Positions 8,341-16,824 of a stretch of 64,000 bases of DNA are shown piece after piece; position 1 is the stretch's first letter, and each line of letters opens with the position of its first letter. The notes under the pieces are model-generated. The model did not search any database and was not told where the DNA came from. It worked only from the letters and a program-made list of their open reading frames with translations. The position numbers and the translations under genes are program-made. Origin of the DNA: Anaerolineales bacterium (lineage in GTDB: Bacteria; Chloroflexota; Anaerolineae; Anaerolineales; UBA4823); assembly GCA_025057645.1 (NCBI GenBank), contig JANXBJ010000004.1, positions 44,961 to 108,960 of the forward strand. Reading direction: 5' to 3'.

Positions 8341-9378
8341 ATGGAACATGTTTACCACACCCATACTGAAACCTTCTCCCAGACCGAAGCCTGGATAGAC
8401 GCCCTAGAGGTGGTGGAAGCCAATCGAACGGCGCTGGAGGCGCTTTTCCGCAAAGACTTTTCTCAAGTTTTATTGATCGGCTGTGGCTCTACCTATTACC
8501 TTGCCCTTTCGGCCGCTGTCCTCTTCCAGGACATAACCGCCCGATTCGCCCGAGCGATCCCGGCCGGAGAACTGTGGATGAATCCCAACTTTGCTACCCT
8601 AAACGGCAACTTGCGCCATAAGACACTGCTGATTGCCATCAGTCGTTCTGGGTCAACCACCGAAACGGTGCGGGCTGTGGAAGCTTTCAAGGCACTGAAC
8701 GGAGGCGCTGTGCTGACCTTAACCAACTATCCCGGACAACCGCTTGTGCAGATGGCAGACCTGGCTCTGGTCATCGAGAAAGGCAAAGAACAGAGCGTGG
8801 CACAGACTCGATCCTTTGCCTCGATTTACGTCGCTACGACTGCTCTGGCCTTGATCGCTGGCAACCATCAAGCCCAATTGAGCGAATTGAGACGCCTGCC
8901 GGAATTGGGCAAGCGTCTGCTCATGGAGTATGAGTCTTTGGCCCAAGACTGGGGGGAAAACCTGGGCTTGGATCGATTTTACTTCCTAGGCTCAGGACTC
9001 CGCTATGGGCTGGCTTGTGAAGCCAGCCTCAAGATGAAGGAGATGAGCCTCACCCATACCGAACCTTTCCACTTTCTGGAGTTTCGCCACGGGCCTAAAA
9101 GCATGGTGACCGATACTACCGCTATTGTCGGTTTGCTCTCTGATTCCAACCGCGCTCTCGAGCAGCGTGTCCTGGATGAGGCAGAAGGTTTGGGCGCAAA
9201 AGTGCTTGGTTTGGCAGAACGAGACGCATCGATCAGTTTTGATAGCGGCTTACCGGAAACTCTGCGGGGCGTTTTATACCTCCCCGTCCTACAGGCAATG
9301 GCTTACTATCGTTCCCTGGCAAAAGGGTTGAATCCGGACCAACCAAGGAACTTGACCGCAGTCGTGACGCTGGATTAG
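8341..9378 (+). CDS. SIS-domain sugar isomerase/deaminase (AgaS/GlmS C-domain-like)
   Basis: The protein consists of two sugar-isomerase (SIS) domains. The first contains IGCGSTYYLALSAA and AISRSGSTTETVRAV, the second GSGLRYGLACEASLKMKEMSLTHTEPFHFLEFRHGPKSM. This layout is shared by AgaS (galactosamine-6-phosphate deaminase/isomerase), FrlB and the isomerase half of GlmS; there is no glutaminase domain. In this cluster the most economical role is conversion of an amino-sugar phosphate to tagatose-6-phosphate, feeding the PfkB kinase and tagatose-bisphosphate aldolase at the left edge. The ATG at 8341 is preferred over the GTG at 8335 because GAAGG lies 5 bases upstream. That Shine-Dalgarno sequence is partly inside a small hairpin (CTTCTA...TAGAAG, 8316-8334). 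Confidence 0.87.
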   Translation: MEHVYHTHTETFSQTEAWIDALEVVEANRTALEALFRKDFSQVLLIGCGSTYYLALSAAVLFQDITARFARAIPAGELWMNPNFATLNGNLRHKTLLIAISRSGSTTETVRAVEAFKALNGGAVLTLTNYPGQPLVQMADLALVIEKGKEQSVAQTRSFASIYVATTALALIAGNHQAQLSELRRLPELGKRLLMEYESLAQDWGENLGLDRFYFLGSGLRYGLACEASLKMKEMSLTHTEPFHFLEFRHGPKSMVTDTTAIVGLLSDSNRALEQRVLDEAEGLGAKVLGLAERDASISFDSGLPETLRGVLYLPVLQAMAYYRSLAKGLNPDQPRNLTAVVTLD

Positions 9379-9509
9379 CGGCAAGGGAGCGCAAGCGAGA
9401 CGGGATTGGGTGAAGTTCGCCCAGGGGAGTAGTGCAACACAGGAGGACACGTTCGCCGTAACTAAGCTCTGATCAGCAAAGTAGCCCCTCAACCAAGGAA
9501 CTCACCCGG

Positions 9510-10172
9510 TTAACCCTCTGCTGTCCCTCCCTGCACCTCTTCGAGGTGCTGTATCACAGCGCGCTTGGCTATCTCGGGGTCACGGGTTGCCAATGCCTCA
9601 ATCACCGCTTGATGACGCGCCGCAAGCTCTTCCAAACTGATCGGAGTGCGCTGCATAGTGATCAGGATATATTGACCCAACTGTAAATTGTCATAAATGC
9701 GCTGTAAGAGAGTATTGCCCGATAAGAGAACGATCTGGAGGTGAAATCGCCGGTCGTAACGAGCCGCCGCAAGATAATCGCCCGCTTGTGCTGCTTGGAT
9801 CATTTTCTCCATAATGCTGCGCAGCTCTGCCAGGTCTTGGTCGGTCACCTTTTGGGCTGCTTGTTCTGCCGCAAGAGCGTCCAGCACTGCTCGCAGGCTA
9901 TGAATCTCTTGCATATCCTTATCTGTTAATGAGCGCACCACCGCCCCCTTATGCGGCTCGCGCTCTAGGAAACCCAAACTCACCAGATCACGGATCGCTT
10001 CCCGCACTGGCGCCTGGCTAATGCGCAACTGGCGAGCAAGTTGACTCTCCACCAACCGCTCGCCCGGCTGTAACTCGCCGCGCTCAATAGCATCGAGGAG
10101 ATACCGCTTCACTTGGTCGCTCAGGACCGTCCTACTGATCCCGTCCATGGGTCCAAGTCTCTGATCTACCAA
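9510..10172 (-). CDS. GntR-family regulator with FCD ligand-binding domain
   Basis: This is a 220-residue transcriptional regulator. The winged helix occupies about residues 15-80 (GERLVESQLARQLRISQAPVREAIRDLVSLGFLEREPHKGAVV) and the C-terminal FCD all-helical domain contains the metal/acid-binding type residues (SLRAVLDALAA, RRFHLQIVLLSGN, RHQAVIEALATRD). FadR-subfamily regulators bind organic or sugar acids. The TTG start at 10172 is chosen because GAGGAAG lies 5 bases upstream; the internal ATG (10148) has no such site. It converges with the SIS gene and does not have an obvious target operon beside it. Confidence 0.9.
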   Translation of the reverse strand: MVDQRLGPMDGISRTVLSDQVKRYLLDAIERGELQPGERLVESQLARQLRISQAPVREAIRDLVSLGFLEREPHKGAVVRSLTDKDMQEIHSLRAVLDALAAEQAAQKVTDQDLAELRSIMEKMIQAAQAGDYLAAARYDRRFHLQIVLLSGNTLLQRIYDNLQLGQYILITMQRTPISLEELAARHQAVIEALATRDPEIAKRAVIQHLEEVQGGTAEG

Positions 10173-10718
10173 CCTCGCTTCCTCGGCGACGAAAATCTAA
10201 ATCTCTCTGACGATTTTACCCCAATTTAGTCGGATTCGCAGGAGTGTGGTAAAGCTGCAACGGCAACAGCCCTCAGCCCGAGCGCACGGGAAAGAAGACC
10301 CGGAGGCCTAAAGCCCACTTATCACGCAGGCTGAAGCATATTGACGAGATCGAGCTGAGGAGATGGCTCTCGCTGTAATCGGAGGAGTTTCTCCTCTTCA
10401 CTCAACCGGACGTCTTTTCGCCGCAGAAGGTTGCCAGAACCTCGCTCGCCTCAAGCACGGGATTTCGCCCTTGGAGTGGCACGCCGGCTGGGACGCAAAG
10501 AGAAGCTTATATAGGGTCGAACAGGTGTTTACGTCGGGGCCTAGGACCACAAGGATACAGCAAGATCAAGAGTGCATCGCAGCGACAAACTGTTAACATT
10601 TTTCTTACCCGAACAACCTTGCATCTTGGGTAATATATAGTATAATTATCTTAATAATCCGATTAATCACACCCCCTTTGCGGGTGGGAAAATCCAAGGC
10701 AAAGAAAGGAACAGAGCT
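10173..10718. other. Intergenic region upstream of superoxide dismutase
   Basis: This 546-base stretch has no supported gene; the 77-residue ORF at 10363-10596 has no recognisable features. It contains a small hairpin (GAGGAG-TTT-CTCCTC near 10382-10397) and, at its right end, the superoxide dismutase promoter. The left part must also contain the GntR promoter on the minus strand, which I could not place. Confidence 0.6.
10619..10646 (+). promoter_or_regulatory. Sigma-70-type promoter for superoxide dismutase
   Basis: TTGCAT (10619-10624) and TATAAT (10641-10646) are separated by 16 bases in an AT-rich stretch. The predicted transcript would start near 10653, giving a leader of about 65 bases before the dismutase ATG. 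Confidence 0.7.
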
Positions 10719-11339
10719 ATGACCAAGCAATTCGAACTTCCCGAACTAGGTTACCCATTTGACGCCCTTGAACCCGTCATCGATGCGCTCACCATGGAAA
10801 TCCATCATGATAAACATCACGGCGCCTACGTTACCAACCTAAACAAAGCCCTAGAAAGCGCTCCCGAATTCTTTGAGAAGCCCATCGAAGAAATTCTCCG
10901 GAATATCCAAAGCGTGCCGGAGAGCATTCGCACTGCGGTGCGCAACCACGGAGGCGGTCACGCCAATCATACCCTGTTCTGGAAGGTAATTGCCCCCGGC
11001 GGCGCCAAGCAACCTTCCGGTGAACTCGCCAGAGAAATCGAGAGCGCTTTTGGCTCCTTTGACGCCTTTGTCGAAAAGTTCAGCTCGGTCTCGGTTGCCC
11101 ACTTTGGCTCCGGCTGGGGCTGGCTAGTGCTTGATGGTGAGGGTAAATTGCAAGTCTACTCCCTACCCAACCAGGACAGCCCCTACATGCAGGGCCACAC
11201 CCCGATCTTAGGGTTGGACGTCTGGGAACATGCCTACTACCTAAAGTACCAGAATCGCCGCGCTGACTACGTCAAGGCCTTCTGGCAAATTGTCAACTGG
11301 ACCCAGGTAGAAGAGAATTTCCGTAACGCAAAAGGGTAG
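10719..11339 (+). CDS. Superoxide dismutase, Fe/Mn family (Mn-type residues)
   Basis: This cytosolic enzyme dismutes superoxide to oxygen and hydrogen peroxide. The 206-residue protein contains all metal ligands: His29 (MEIHHDKHH), His84 ([10 protein letters not shown]), Asp167 and His171 (LDVWEHAYY). Gln152 in LPNQDSPY occupies the position that marks Mn-type enzymes such as E. coli SodA, although metal choice cannot be settled by sequence. A purine-rich AAGAAAGGA ribosome-binding site precedes the ATG. It is monocistronic, with a consensus-like promoter before and a strong terminator after it. Confidence 0.96.
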   Translation: MTKQFELPELGYPFDALEPVIDALTMEIHHDKHHGAYVTNLNKALESAPEFFEKPIEEILRNIQSVPESIRTAVRNHGGGHANHTLFWKVIAPGGAKQPSGELAREIESAFGSFDAFVEKFSSVSVAHFGSGWGWLVLDGEGKLQVYSLPNQDSPYMQGHTPILGLDVWEHAYYLKYQNRRADYVKAFWQIVNWTQVEENFRNAKG

Positions 11340-11386
11340 CAGACAAACTCTCCTTTCTTTTCGCGGGTTCCTCCCTCCCCCAATGG

Positions 11387-11421
11387 GTTCCCTCCTTTCG
11401 GTAAAGGAGGGAACTCTTTTT
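11387..11421 (+). terminator. Strong intrinsic terminator after superoxide dismutase
   Basis: GTTCCCTCCTTT (11387-11398), loop CGGT and AAAGGAGGGAAC (11403-11414) form a perfect 12-bp stem followed by TCTTTTT. This is a classical rho-independent terminator. Confidence 0.93.
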
Positions 11422-11582
11422 CAGAATTCCGTCAATTTTATCTAAACAAACACTATGATATTTGTCATAATTAAAGTGTGATCGGATCGGTGGCAATATC
11501 TACGAAAGTTGGAGTAAAATACAGGCAAATGGTCCGTTTTTCAACTAGTTTCACCCTTTCATTCTAACAGGAGGAATTCCCT

Positions 11583-11984
11583 ATGACCCACATCATCACT
11601 AGTTTATGCCTGCGGGATGGCAGCTGCGTTGAAGTGTGCCCTGTAGAGTGTATTGTGCCGGGAAAGCCCATCGAGGAGTGGCCATGGTACTATATCGATC
11701 CGGACACATGCATTGACTGTGGCGCCTGCGTCCCCGAATGTCCTTACGAGGCGATTTTCCCCGAGGATGAAGTTCCTTCGGCATATGTCGCCAAAGGTGG
11801 CGAGTACCAGAACAAAGTCGGTTTCACCGGACACTATGAAGGCGTCAACCATCACGGTGAGAAAGTCGTTCTCGACACCGTCCGTCAGCTGGAAAAAGGC
11901 GAGGTTGTTGACCTGACCCCCGACATCAAAGACAATTACCGTTATTTCCAAGAGGGTCCGGGCTATAAAGCCCTCGAGATGTAA
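11583..11984 (+). CDS. Two-cluster ferredoxin with C-terminal extension
   Basis: This is a small electron carrier of 133 residues. The first motif is C9-x5-C15-x3-C19-P-x2-C23, and the second C43-x2-C46-x2-C49-x3-C53-P. The second is a standard [4Fe-4S] motif. The first lacks the central CxxC spacing and resembles the 7Fe ([3Fe-4S][4Fe-4S]) ferredoxins, though its first spacing (x5) is shorter than the usual x7. About 70 residues follow the clusters (HYEGVNHHGEKVVLDTVRQL...), a conserved-looking tail seen in Chloroflexota ferredoxins as I recall them. A GGAGG site lies before the ATG. It is flanked by terminators and has no partner oxidoreductase nearby. Confidence 0.9.
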   Translation: MTHIITSLCLRDGSCVEVCPVECIVPGKPIEEWPWYYIDPDTCIDCGACVPECPYEAIFPEDEVPSAYVAKGGEYQNKVGFTGHYEGVNHHGEKVVLDTVRQLEKGEVVDLTPDIKDNYRYFQEGPGYKALEM

Positions 11985-11992
11985 CTCGAACT

Positions 11993-12028
11993 AAGAGAGC
12001 CAGACATCCGGTCGTGTCTGGCTCTCTT
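11993..12028 (+). terminator. Hairpin terminator after ferredoxin
   Basis: AAGAGAGCCAGACA (11993-12006), an 8-base loop and TGTCTGGCTCTCTT (12015-12028) form a perfect 14-bp stem. The T tract is only the last two stem bases, so it may stop transcription weakly or act as a stabilising 3' end. Confidence 0.65.
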
Positions 12029-12093
12029 GATGGCTCAAATCTGCGACTACTCTTCTGCTTGAGCAGGCAATCTTTCAGCCCGGGGAGGCGATA

Positions 12094-13155
12094 ATGCAGA
12101 TTACGCGCGCTGAAGTTGTCCCTGTTGAGCTCTCGCTCCACCAAGCAATCCGTATGGCGCACTTGCCGCCAATCCGATCCGTGACCGCAATTTTCGTCCG
12201 TTTGGAGACGCGTCAAGGCCAAAGTGCCTGGGGTTGTACGATTGCTCATCCGCAGTTAAGCGGATTCCAACCCGACCAGGTGCTCCAAGTTTGTCAGGAG
12301 TGTGCTGCGAAGGCGGTAGACCTCCATCCACTTAACCTAGAGAATGCCCTCGCCGAGCTCGCCCCGCTGTGTGCCGATTGTCCGCCGGCGCTTTGTGCCT
12401 TCGATCTGGCCTTTCACGATCTGTTGGGTCTAGCTGCCGGCCTCCCTCTTTACCGCCTGTTAGGCGGGTACCGTAACCGTATTCAGACTTCGATCACTAT
12501 TCCTATTGCCTCGGTTGAAGAGAGCGTAGAGCTGGCCCGCCAATTTGCCGAGCGCGGCTTTCGGATCTTTAAGGTTAAGGGCGGAGTCGATCCCGATCTG
12601 GACGTGCAACGCATTCAGGCCATTCGTCGCGCTTGTCCGGACTTTACCCTGCGCCTAGACGCAGATGGCGGATACTCCGCCCAAACAGCCCTCGAAGTGG
12701 CACGCGCCTTAGACGGTGTGTTGGAGTTCCTTGAGCAACCCACTGCGGCTAACGATTTGCAAACCCTGCGCGAGGTCACCCACCTGAGTCCGGTGCGCAT
12801 TCTCGCCGACCAGAGCGCTTGTGGCGCTGAATCAGCCCTACAAGTGGCTGCCCAACGTGCTGCGCATGGAATAACGCTCAAGCTGGCCACTTGCGGCGGC
12901 ATACGCGCCGCCTACCAAGTGGATGCCATCGCCCGCGCAGCAAGGCTGGCCACCATGGTCAGTTGTCTCATTGAGCCAGCCCTGCTGATCGCCGCTGGAT
13001 TGAGCGTTGCACTTGCCAGCCCCAATGTCCAATACGGCGATCTAGATGGGCATTTGGTGCTGAGCAATGACCCCAGCCGAGCCGGCTTTGTTTTACAGGA
13101 CGGCTGGCTGATCGCCTCCGAAGTGCCAGGCCTAGGCTACACGGTCGATTTGTGA
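12094..13155 (+). CDS. Enolase-superfamily enzyme, muconate-lactonizing/dipeptide-epimerase-like
   Basis: The 353-residue protein has the two-domain fold of the mandelate racemase/muconate lactonizing group. The barrel carries the expected catalytic Lys motif (FRIFKVKGG), the Asp metal ligand (LRLDADGGYS), the Glu ligand (EQPTAA), the third acidic ligand (ILADQSACG) and a second Lys (GITLKLATCGG). The Lys-Lys pair is the arrangement of L-Ala-D/L-Glu epimerases and muconate cycloisomerases; the substrate cannot be named from sequence. ADQS instead of the common ADES is a notable deviation. It is followed after 75 bases by the molybdenum-hydroxylase maturation genes, but a functional link is not evident. 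Confidence 0.82.
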   Translation: MQITRAEVVPVELSLHQAIRMAHLPPIRSVTAIFVRLETRQGQSAWGCTIAHPQLSGFQPDQVLQVCQECAAKAVDLHPLNLENALAELAPLCADCPPALCAFDLAFHDLLGLAAGLPLYRLLGGYRNRIQTSITIPIASVEESVELARQFAERGFRIFKVKGGVDPDLDVQRIQAIRRACPDFTLRLDADGGYSAQTALEVARALDGVLEFLEQPTAANDLQTLREVTHLSPVRILADQSACGAESALQVAAQRAAHGITLKLATCGGIRAAYQVDAIARAARLATMVSCLIEPALLIAAGLSVALASPNVQYGDLDGHLVLSNDPSRAGFVLQDGWLIASEVPGLGYTVDL

Positions 13156-13230
13156 TCGATCCCGCCCGGTTTCCCCTCCAGGGCGGGCCGAGACCGTGAA
13201 TTTTGACAATTTTCGAGTAAAATTACGCCC

Positions 13231-14049
13231 ATGGCGGCGCTGATCCTGATCCGTGGCGCTGGCGAGATGGCAAGCGGAGTAGCATATCGCTTACATCGCG
13301 CCGGCTTAAGAGTGGTGATGACCGAACTGCCCCAGCCGTTAGCGGTACGGCGGTGGGTTTGCTTTTCCGAAGCAGTCTACGAAGGGCAATGGACTGTCGA
13401 GGGCATTGAGGCGCGGCGGGTGAAAAATCCCACCGATACCCTGAAAATCCTTCAGGTCATGGCGAAGGGGGTTATTCCTGTGTTGATCGATCCCGAAGGG
13501 GAATCCATCTCTGCCCTGCACCCCACAGTGGTCGTTGACGCTCGTATGCTAAAACAGCCTGTCGAGCTAATTCCCCAGCGGGTCAGTCTAATCATCGGTC
13601 TAGGGCCCGGCTTCACGGCAGGCAAGAACTGCCACGCTGCTATCGAAACTAACCGCGGGCATACGCTAGGAAGAGTCTACTGGGAGGGTTCCCCCCAAGC
13701 AGATACCGGCATCCCCGATGCGGTGGGATCGATACGCGAACAGCGCGTCTTACGCGCACCGGTTGGCGGCATCTTTCTGCCCAAAGCCTCGATCGGTGAC
13801 TCGGTCGAAGCAGGAGAAGTGATCGCCGAGGTGAACGGTCGCCCAATAATAGCTCCCTTCAAGGGCGTCGTGCGCGGTTTGTTGCGTGCCGGCATGGAAG
13901 TGACCCCAAACCTGAAGGTGGGCGATCTAGACCCGCGCAACGACCCTTCCTATTGCAGCCTGATCTCCGATAAGGCCCTTGCGATCGGCGGTGCGGTCCT
14001 TGAAGCGATTCTTTCCAAGCCTAACTTGCGCCCTCACTTGTGGGCCTAA
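13231..14049 (+). CDS. YqeB-family protein (selenium-dependent molybdenum hydroxylase maturation)
   Basis: The 272-residue protein begins LILIRGAGEMASGVAYRLHRAGLRVVMTELPQP and continues with RRWVCFSEAVYEG and LIIGLGPGFTAGKNCHAAIETNRGH, the recognisable pattern of the YqeB/EF2563 family. Comparative genomics associates this family with selenium-dependent molybdenum hydroxylases such as xanthine dehydrogenase; its biochemical activity is not well defined. The N-terminus looks like a dinucleotide-binding fold and the C-terminal part (VEAGEVIAEVNGRPIIAPFKGVVRGLLRAG) like a lipoyl/biotinyl-type beta-hammerhead. It is grouped with YqeC and MocA genes, as is usual. No hydroxylase subunit genes are in the window. 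Confidence 0.85.
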   Translation: MAALILIRGAGEMASGVAYRLHRAGLRVVMTELPQPLAVRRWVCFSEAVYEGQWTVEGIEARRVKNPTDTLKILQVMAKGVIPVLIDPEGESISALHPTVVVDARMLKQPVELIPQRVSLIIGLGPGFTAGKNCHAAIETNRGHTLGRVYWEGSPQADTGIPDAVGSIREQRVLRAPVGGIFLPKASIGDSVEAGEVIAEVNGRPIIAPFKGVVRGLLRAGMEVTPNLKVGDLDPRNDPSYCSLISDKALAIGGAVLEAILSKPNLRPHLWA

Positions 14050-14278
14050 GAGGAAAATCCCGGCATTCTGCATGGAAAGCTTCCCAGAAAGACGGTTGAT
14101 TCAATCTAATGCCCAAACGAGAATGCTCTGCTCGCCCTGGGGTGTTGTAGAGCAAAGCTCCCTCTGGTGCCGCAATCCGCAAGCAGGGTTTGCGACTCAG
14201 GGGGAGGCCCGATACACGGCAACATTCGATGCTCCAGAATAGCCACGCCAACATTCCTACCCTTTAGCAGTTAAATCC

Positions 14279-15679
14279 TTGAATGCAACGAGCCTGACCC
14301 TTCTGCAAGCTCTCCGTTTATCCTCCACCTCAGCGATCGCCCTCGTTGGCGCAGGGGGGAAAACCACAGCCCTCTATCAGATAGGGAGGGAGTACCGCCA
14401 AGGAAAACCGCTTGTTCTGCTCACGACCTCCACCCATCTCGGATATGACCAAGTTCTTGCCGCAGAATTTCACCTGGTTGTCCACCGTGGTAGCGTTGAA
14501 GAGACCTTAAGACGGTTGCCTTCGGACCAAGGTCTGATCTGCTTGACTGCTGATTGGGACAATCAGACCCAACGCTGGCGAGGACTCGACCCGGAGATGC
14601 TTCAAATGGTCGCCCGATATGCGCACGAAAGGAGCATCCCCCTAATCGTTGAAGCCGACGGAGCGCGTGGTCGCTCGCTCAAGGCGCCTGCCGAACACGA
14701 ACCGGCCCTTCCCTCTTTCTGTGATCCGATCCTCGTTGTCGCCGGCTTAGCCGCCCTCGGCAGACCACTGAGCGAAGAGTGGGTGCACCGTCCGCAACGG
14801 TTCGCAGAGCTGAGCGGTCTTAGGCTGGACGAAACGATCTCAATTGAAGCTGTGCAACGCGTCCTAAGCCACCCCTTAGGGGGGCGCAAGAATATCCCTA
14901 CCACCGCCAAGAGCCACGTTTTGCTCACCCAAGCCGAAATGCCCGAAGCGCAAGCGGCGGCAAAAAAGTTGAGCCTTTCTTTGTTAGAGCGGTTTGATTC
15001 TGTGATTGTCGCCTCCAAAGGACAGCCCTTTCGACCGTCCACCGCAGTGGATTTCCGCCATCCCTATCGCATTCTCGCCGCATACGAGCCTGTTGCGGGA
15101 GTAGTCCTAGCCGCAGGGGCATCTTCGCGCTTTGGTCAACCAAAACCTCTGCTCGCCTGGCAAGGGGAGACCCTCGTCCACCGCGCTGCCCGTCTGGCCC
15201 TTGAAGCCGGGCTACGGCCGGTGCTTGTCGTGTGCGGTGCGGAGGGAGATCGAGTCGCTGCTGCCGTGGCCGACTTGCCTGTGCAAGTGGTTTGGAACAC
15301 CGCTTGGGAGAGCGGTCAGAGCACCTCTATCCGCGCTGCGGTTCAGGCGCTGGGGGAGAAGACCGGCGCAACCCTCTTTCTTTTGGTGGACCAACCCTTT
15401 GTCTCAACTCGGTTACTGCAATCTCTAGTGGAGACCCATGCTCAAACCCTAGCGCCGGTAATTGCGCCGCAAGTGGGCGGTCAACGCGGTAACCCGGTGC
15501 TCTTTGACCGTAGTACCTTCCCGGATCTGCTGCGTCTCGAGGGGGATGTGGGGGGTCGAGGCATTTTTGCCCGTTACCCGCTCCAATGGTTGCCTTGGCA
15601 GGATGAGCGATTGCTCTTCGACCTTGATACCCCCGAAGATTACCAAAGATTGCTACAGATGGACGCAGAGGATGCATAG
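14279..15679 (+). CDS. Fusion of YqeC (N-terminal) and MocA-type molybdopterin cytidylyltransferase (C-terminal)
   Basis: This 466-residue protein joins two domains that are often separate. Residues 1 to about 250 match YqeC, with a P-loop GAGGKTTALYQIG, LLTTSTHLG and VEADGARGRSLKAPAEHEP. Residues about 262-466 are a MocA nucleotidyltransferase: VVLAAGASSRFGQPKPLLAW, LLVDQPFVS and a terminal FDLDTPEDYQRL. MocA makes molybdopterin cytosine dinucleotide from CTP and Mo-molybdopterin, the cofactor form used by xanthine dehydrogenase-type enzymes. The start is a TTG with no clear ribosome-binding site, so the N-terminus is uncertain. It follows YqeB after 229 bases in which I see no feature. Confidence 0.87.
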   Translation: MNATSLTLLQALRLSSTSAIALVGAGGKTTALYQIGREYRQGKPLVLLTTSTHLGYDQVLAAEFHLVVHRGSVEETLRRLPSDQGLICLTADWDNQTQRWRGLDPEMLQMVARYAHERSIPLIVEADGARGRSLKAPAEHEPALPSFCDPILVVAGLAALGRPLSEEWVHRPQRFAELSGLRLDETISIEAVQRVLSHPLGGRKNIPTTAKSHVLLTQAEMPEAQAAAKKLSLSLLERFDSVIVASKGQPFRPSTAVDFRHPYRILAAYEPVAGVVLAAGASSRFGQPKPLLAWQGETLVHRAARLALEAGLRPVLVVCGAEGDRVAAAVADLPVQVVWNTAWESGQSTSIRAAVQALGEKTGATLFLLVDQPFVSTRLLQSLVETHAQTLAPVIAPQVGGQRGNPVLFDRSTFPDLLRLEGDVGGRGIFARYPLQWLPWQDERLLFDLDTPEDYQRLLQMDAEDA

Positions 15680-16307
15680 CTCCGCTCCGTCAAAGCCTGT
15701 CGAAGCAATTGTATTAGCAGCCGGGCGGTCGTTGCGCATGGGGAGGCCGAAGCTGACTCTGCCTTGGGGAAAAACGACCGTGCTCGGCGCCGTGATCCAA
15801 GCCTTAGCGGACGGAGGAGCGACATTGGGCCTGCAGGGGATTCTTGTCGTCACCGGCGGTCACCACTGGCTAGTGGAAGAGCTTTTGCGCCAACTTCCTT
15901 GCCCAATCCCCATACGCTGGACCTACAACCCGAACTATGAAGGCGAAATGCTCCTCTCTCTCCAAGAGGGCTTGAGACATACCCTATCAACCACCCAAGC
16001 TGCCTTGGTGACTCTAGGAGATCAACCCCAAATTCTTTCTTCTACCGTACAAGCTATCCTTCAATGCTATCAAGAAGAGGGACATTGGTTAATTGCCCCC
16101 AGCTACCAAATGCGTCGTGGTCACCCATGGCTGGTTGCCCGCCCCCTGTGGAAGGACTTGCTCGCCCTCTCGACCTCCCACACGTTACGGGACTTCTTCC
16201 GCATTCATGCGGGAAAGGTGTACCACCTAATGGTTGAGACACCCACCGTGCTCAAGGACCTTGACACCCCTGAGGACTATGCGCGCGAAAGACCCCAAGA
16301 AGAATAA
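15672..16307 (+). CDS. MocA-like nucleotidyltransferase (second copy)
   Basis: This is a 211-residue nucleotidyltransferase with VEAIVLAAGRSLRMGRPKLTLPWG, LVTLGDQPQIL and DLDTPEDYA, the MocA/MobA-like fold. The ORF track extends upstream to 15462, but that extension is the out-of-frame shadow of the fused gene; the ATG at 15672 overlaps the preceding stop by 8 bases and fits the start of the family. With the C-terminal domain of the fusion, the locus encodes two MocA-type domains. Whether one uses a different nucleotide or cofactor is unknown. Confidence 0.85.
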   Translation: MHSSAPSKPVEAIVLAAGRSLRMGRPKLTLPWGKTTVLGAVIQALADGGATLGLQGILVVTGGHHWLVEELLRQLPCPIPIRWTYNPNYEGEMLLSLQEGLRHTLSTTQAALVTLGDQPQILSSTVQAILQCYQEEGHWLIAPSYQMRRGHPWLVARPLWKDLLALSTSHTLRDFFRIHAGKVYHLMVETPTVLKDLDTPEDYARERPQEE

Positions 16308-16824
16308 ATCGGCACAGGAGTCCTGTCCGCTCTGGCCGGGCAAGAAACAACCTGCCCAAGTTTTTCAGCGAAATCCTCTAAATACGTTTATAATTCTACC
16401 CACCCGATCTTCCTAGCTAACGTTGGAGAAGTGCGAGATCGAATGCTGTCCAAACCGCTTGGATTGTTAAGGACAAGAACAACCCAGCCAGGTGTGTGTC
16501 AAGACAGTGTGCCTTTACGATCATCAAGCTGATTATGCCCGCTCAACCCGGAAAGTTCCCAGTCTTATCAGCCAACGGAAGCCAGACCTTGTGCTCCCGC
16601 ATATTGCTTTCCCCTACATTGGCTATGGCTAATGGCTGCGCAGCGTTTGTGTTGATAAACGATTTGACGCTATATGACCAACCCCTCTTATCTCGGAGAA
16701 TATTCAACTTAGCGGGATTAAGAAAGGCCTATCTTCGGGGGCTTCGGTTATTTGCCGAAGCGGGTTGCTTTCTGGAATCGGAAGGAACGATCGAAAGGTT
16801 GCTCCAACGCCACGCCTCTCCCTT
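16308..16824. other. Intergenic region between mocA-like gene and thpR
   Basis: This stretch of about 515 bases has no recognised gene. A 110-residue ORF (16496-16828) ends in an ATGA overlap with the thpR start, but its translation resembles nothing I know. A weak GGGCA/TGCCC hairpin followed by AAGTTTTT (16338-16365) may terminate the upstream operon, and TATAAT occurs at 16389-16394 without a convincing -35 box. Confidence 0.4.

Noticed and set aside
9340-9502. Direct repeat CAACCAAGGAACT at about 9340 and 9490
   Set aside because: The match is short, lies partly inside a coding region and is not associated with a mobile gene; probably chance.
10363-10596. 77-residue ORF upstream of the superoxide dismutase gene
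   Set aside because: It has no family features and no promoter or ribosome-binding site, and it ends just before the dismutase promoter.
15462-15671. N-terminal extension of the second MocA gene
   Set aside because: This part is the other-frame shadow of the fused YqeC-MocA gene; the family start is at 15672.
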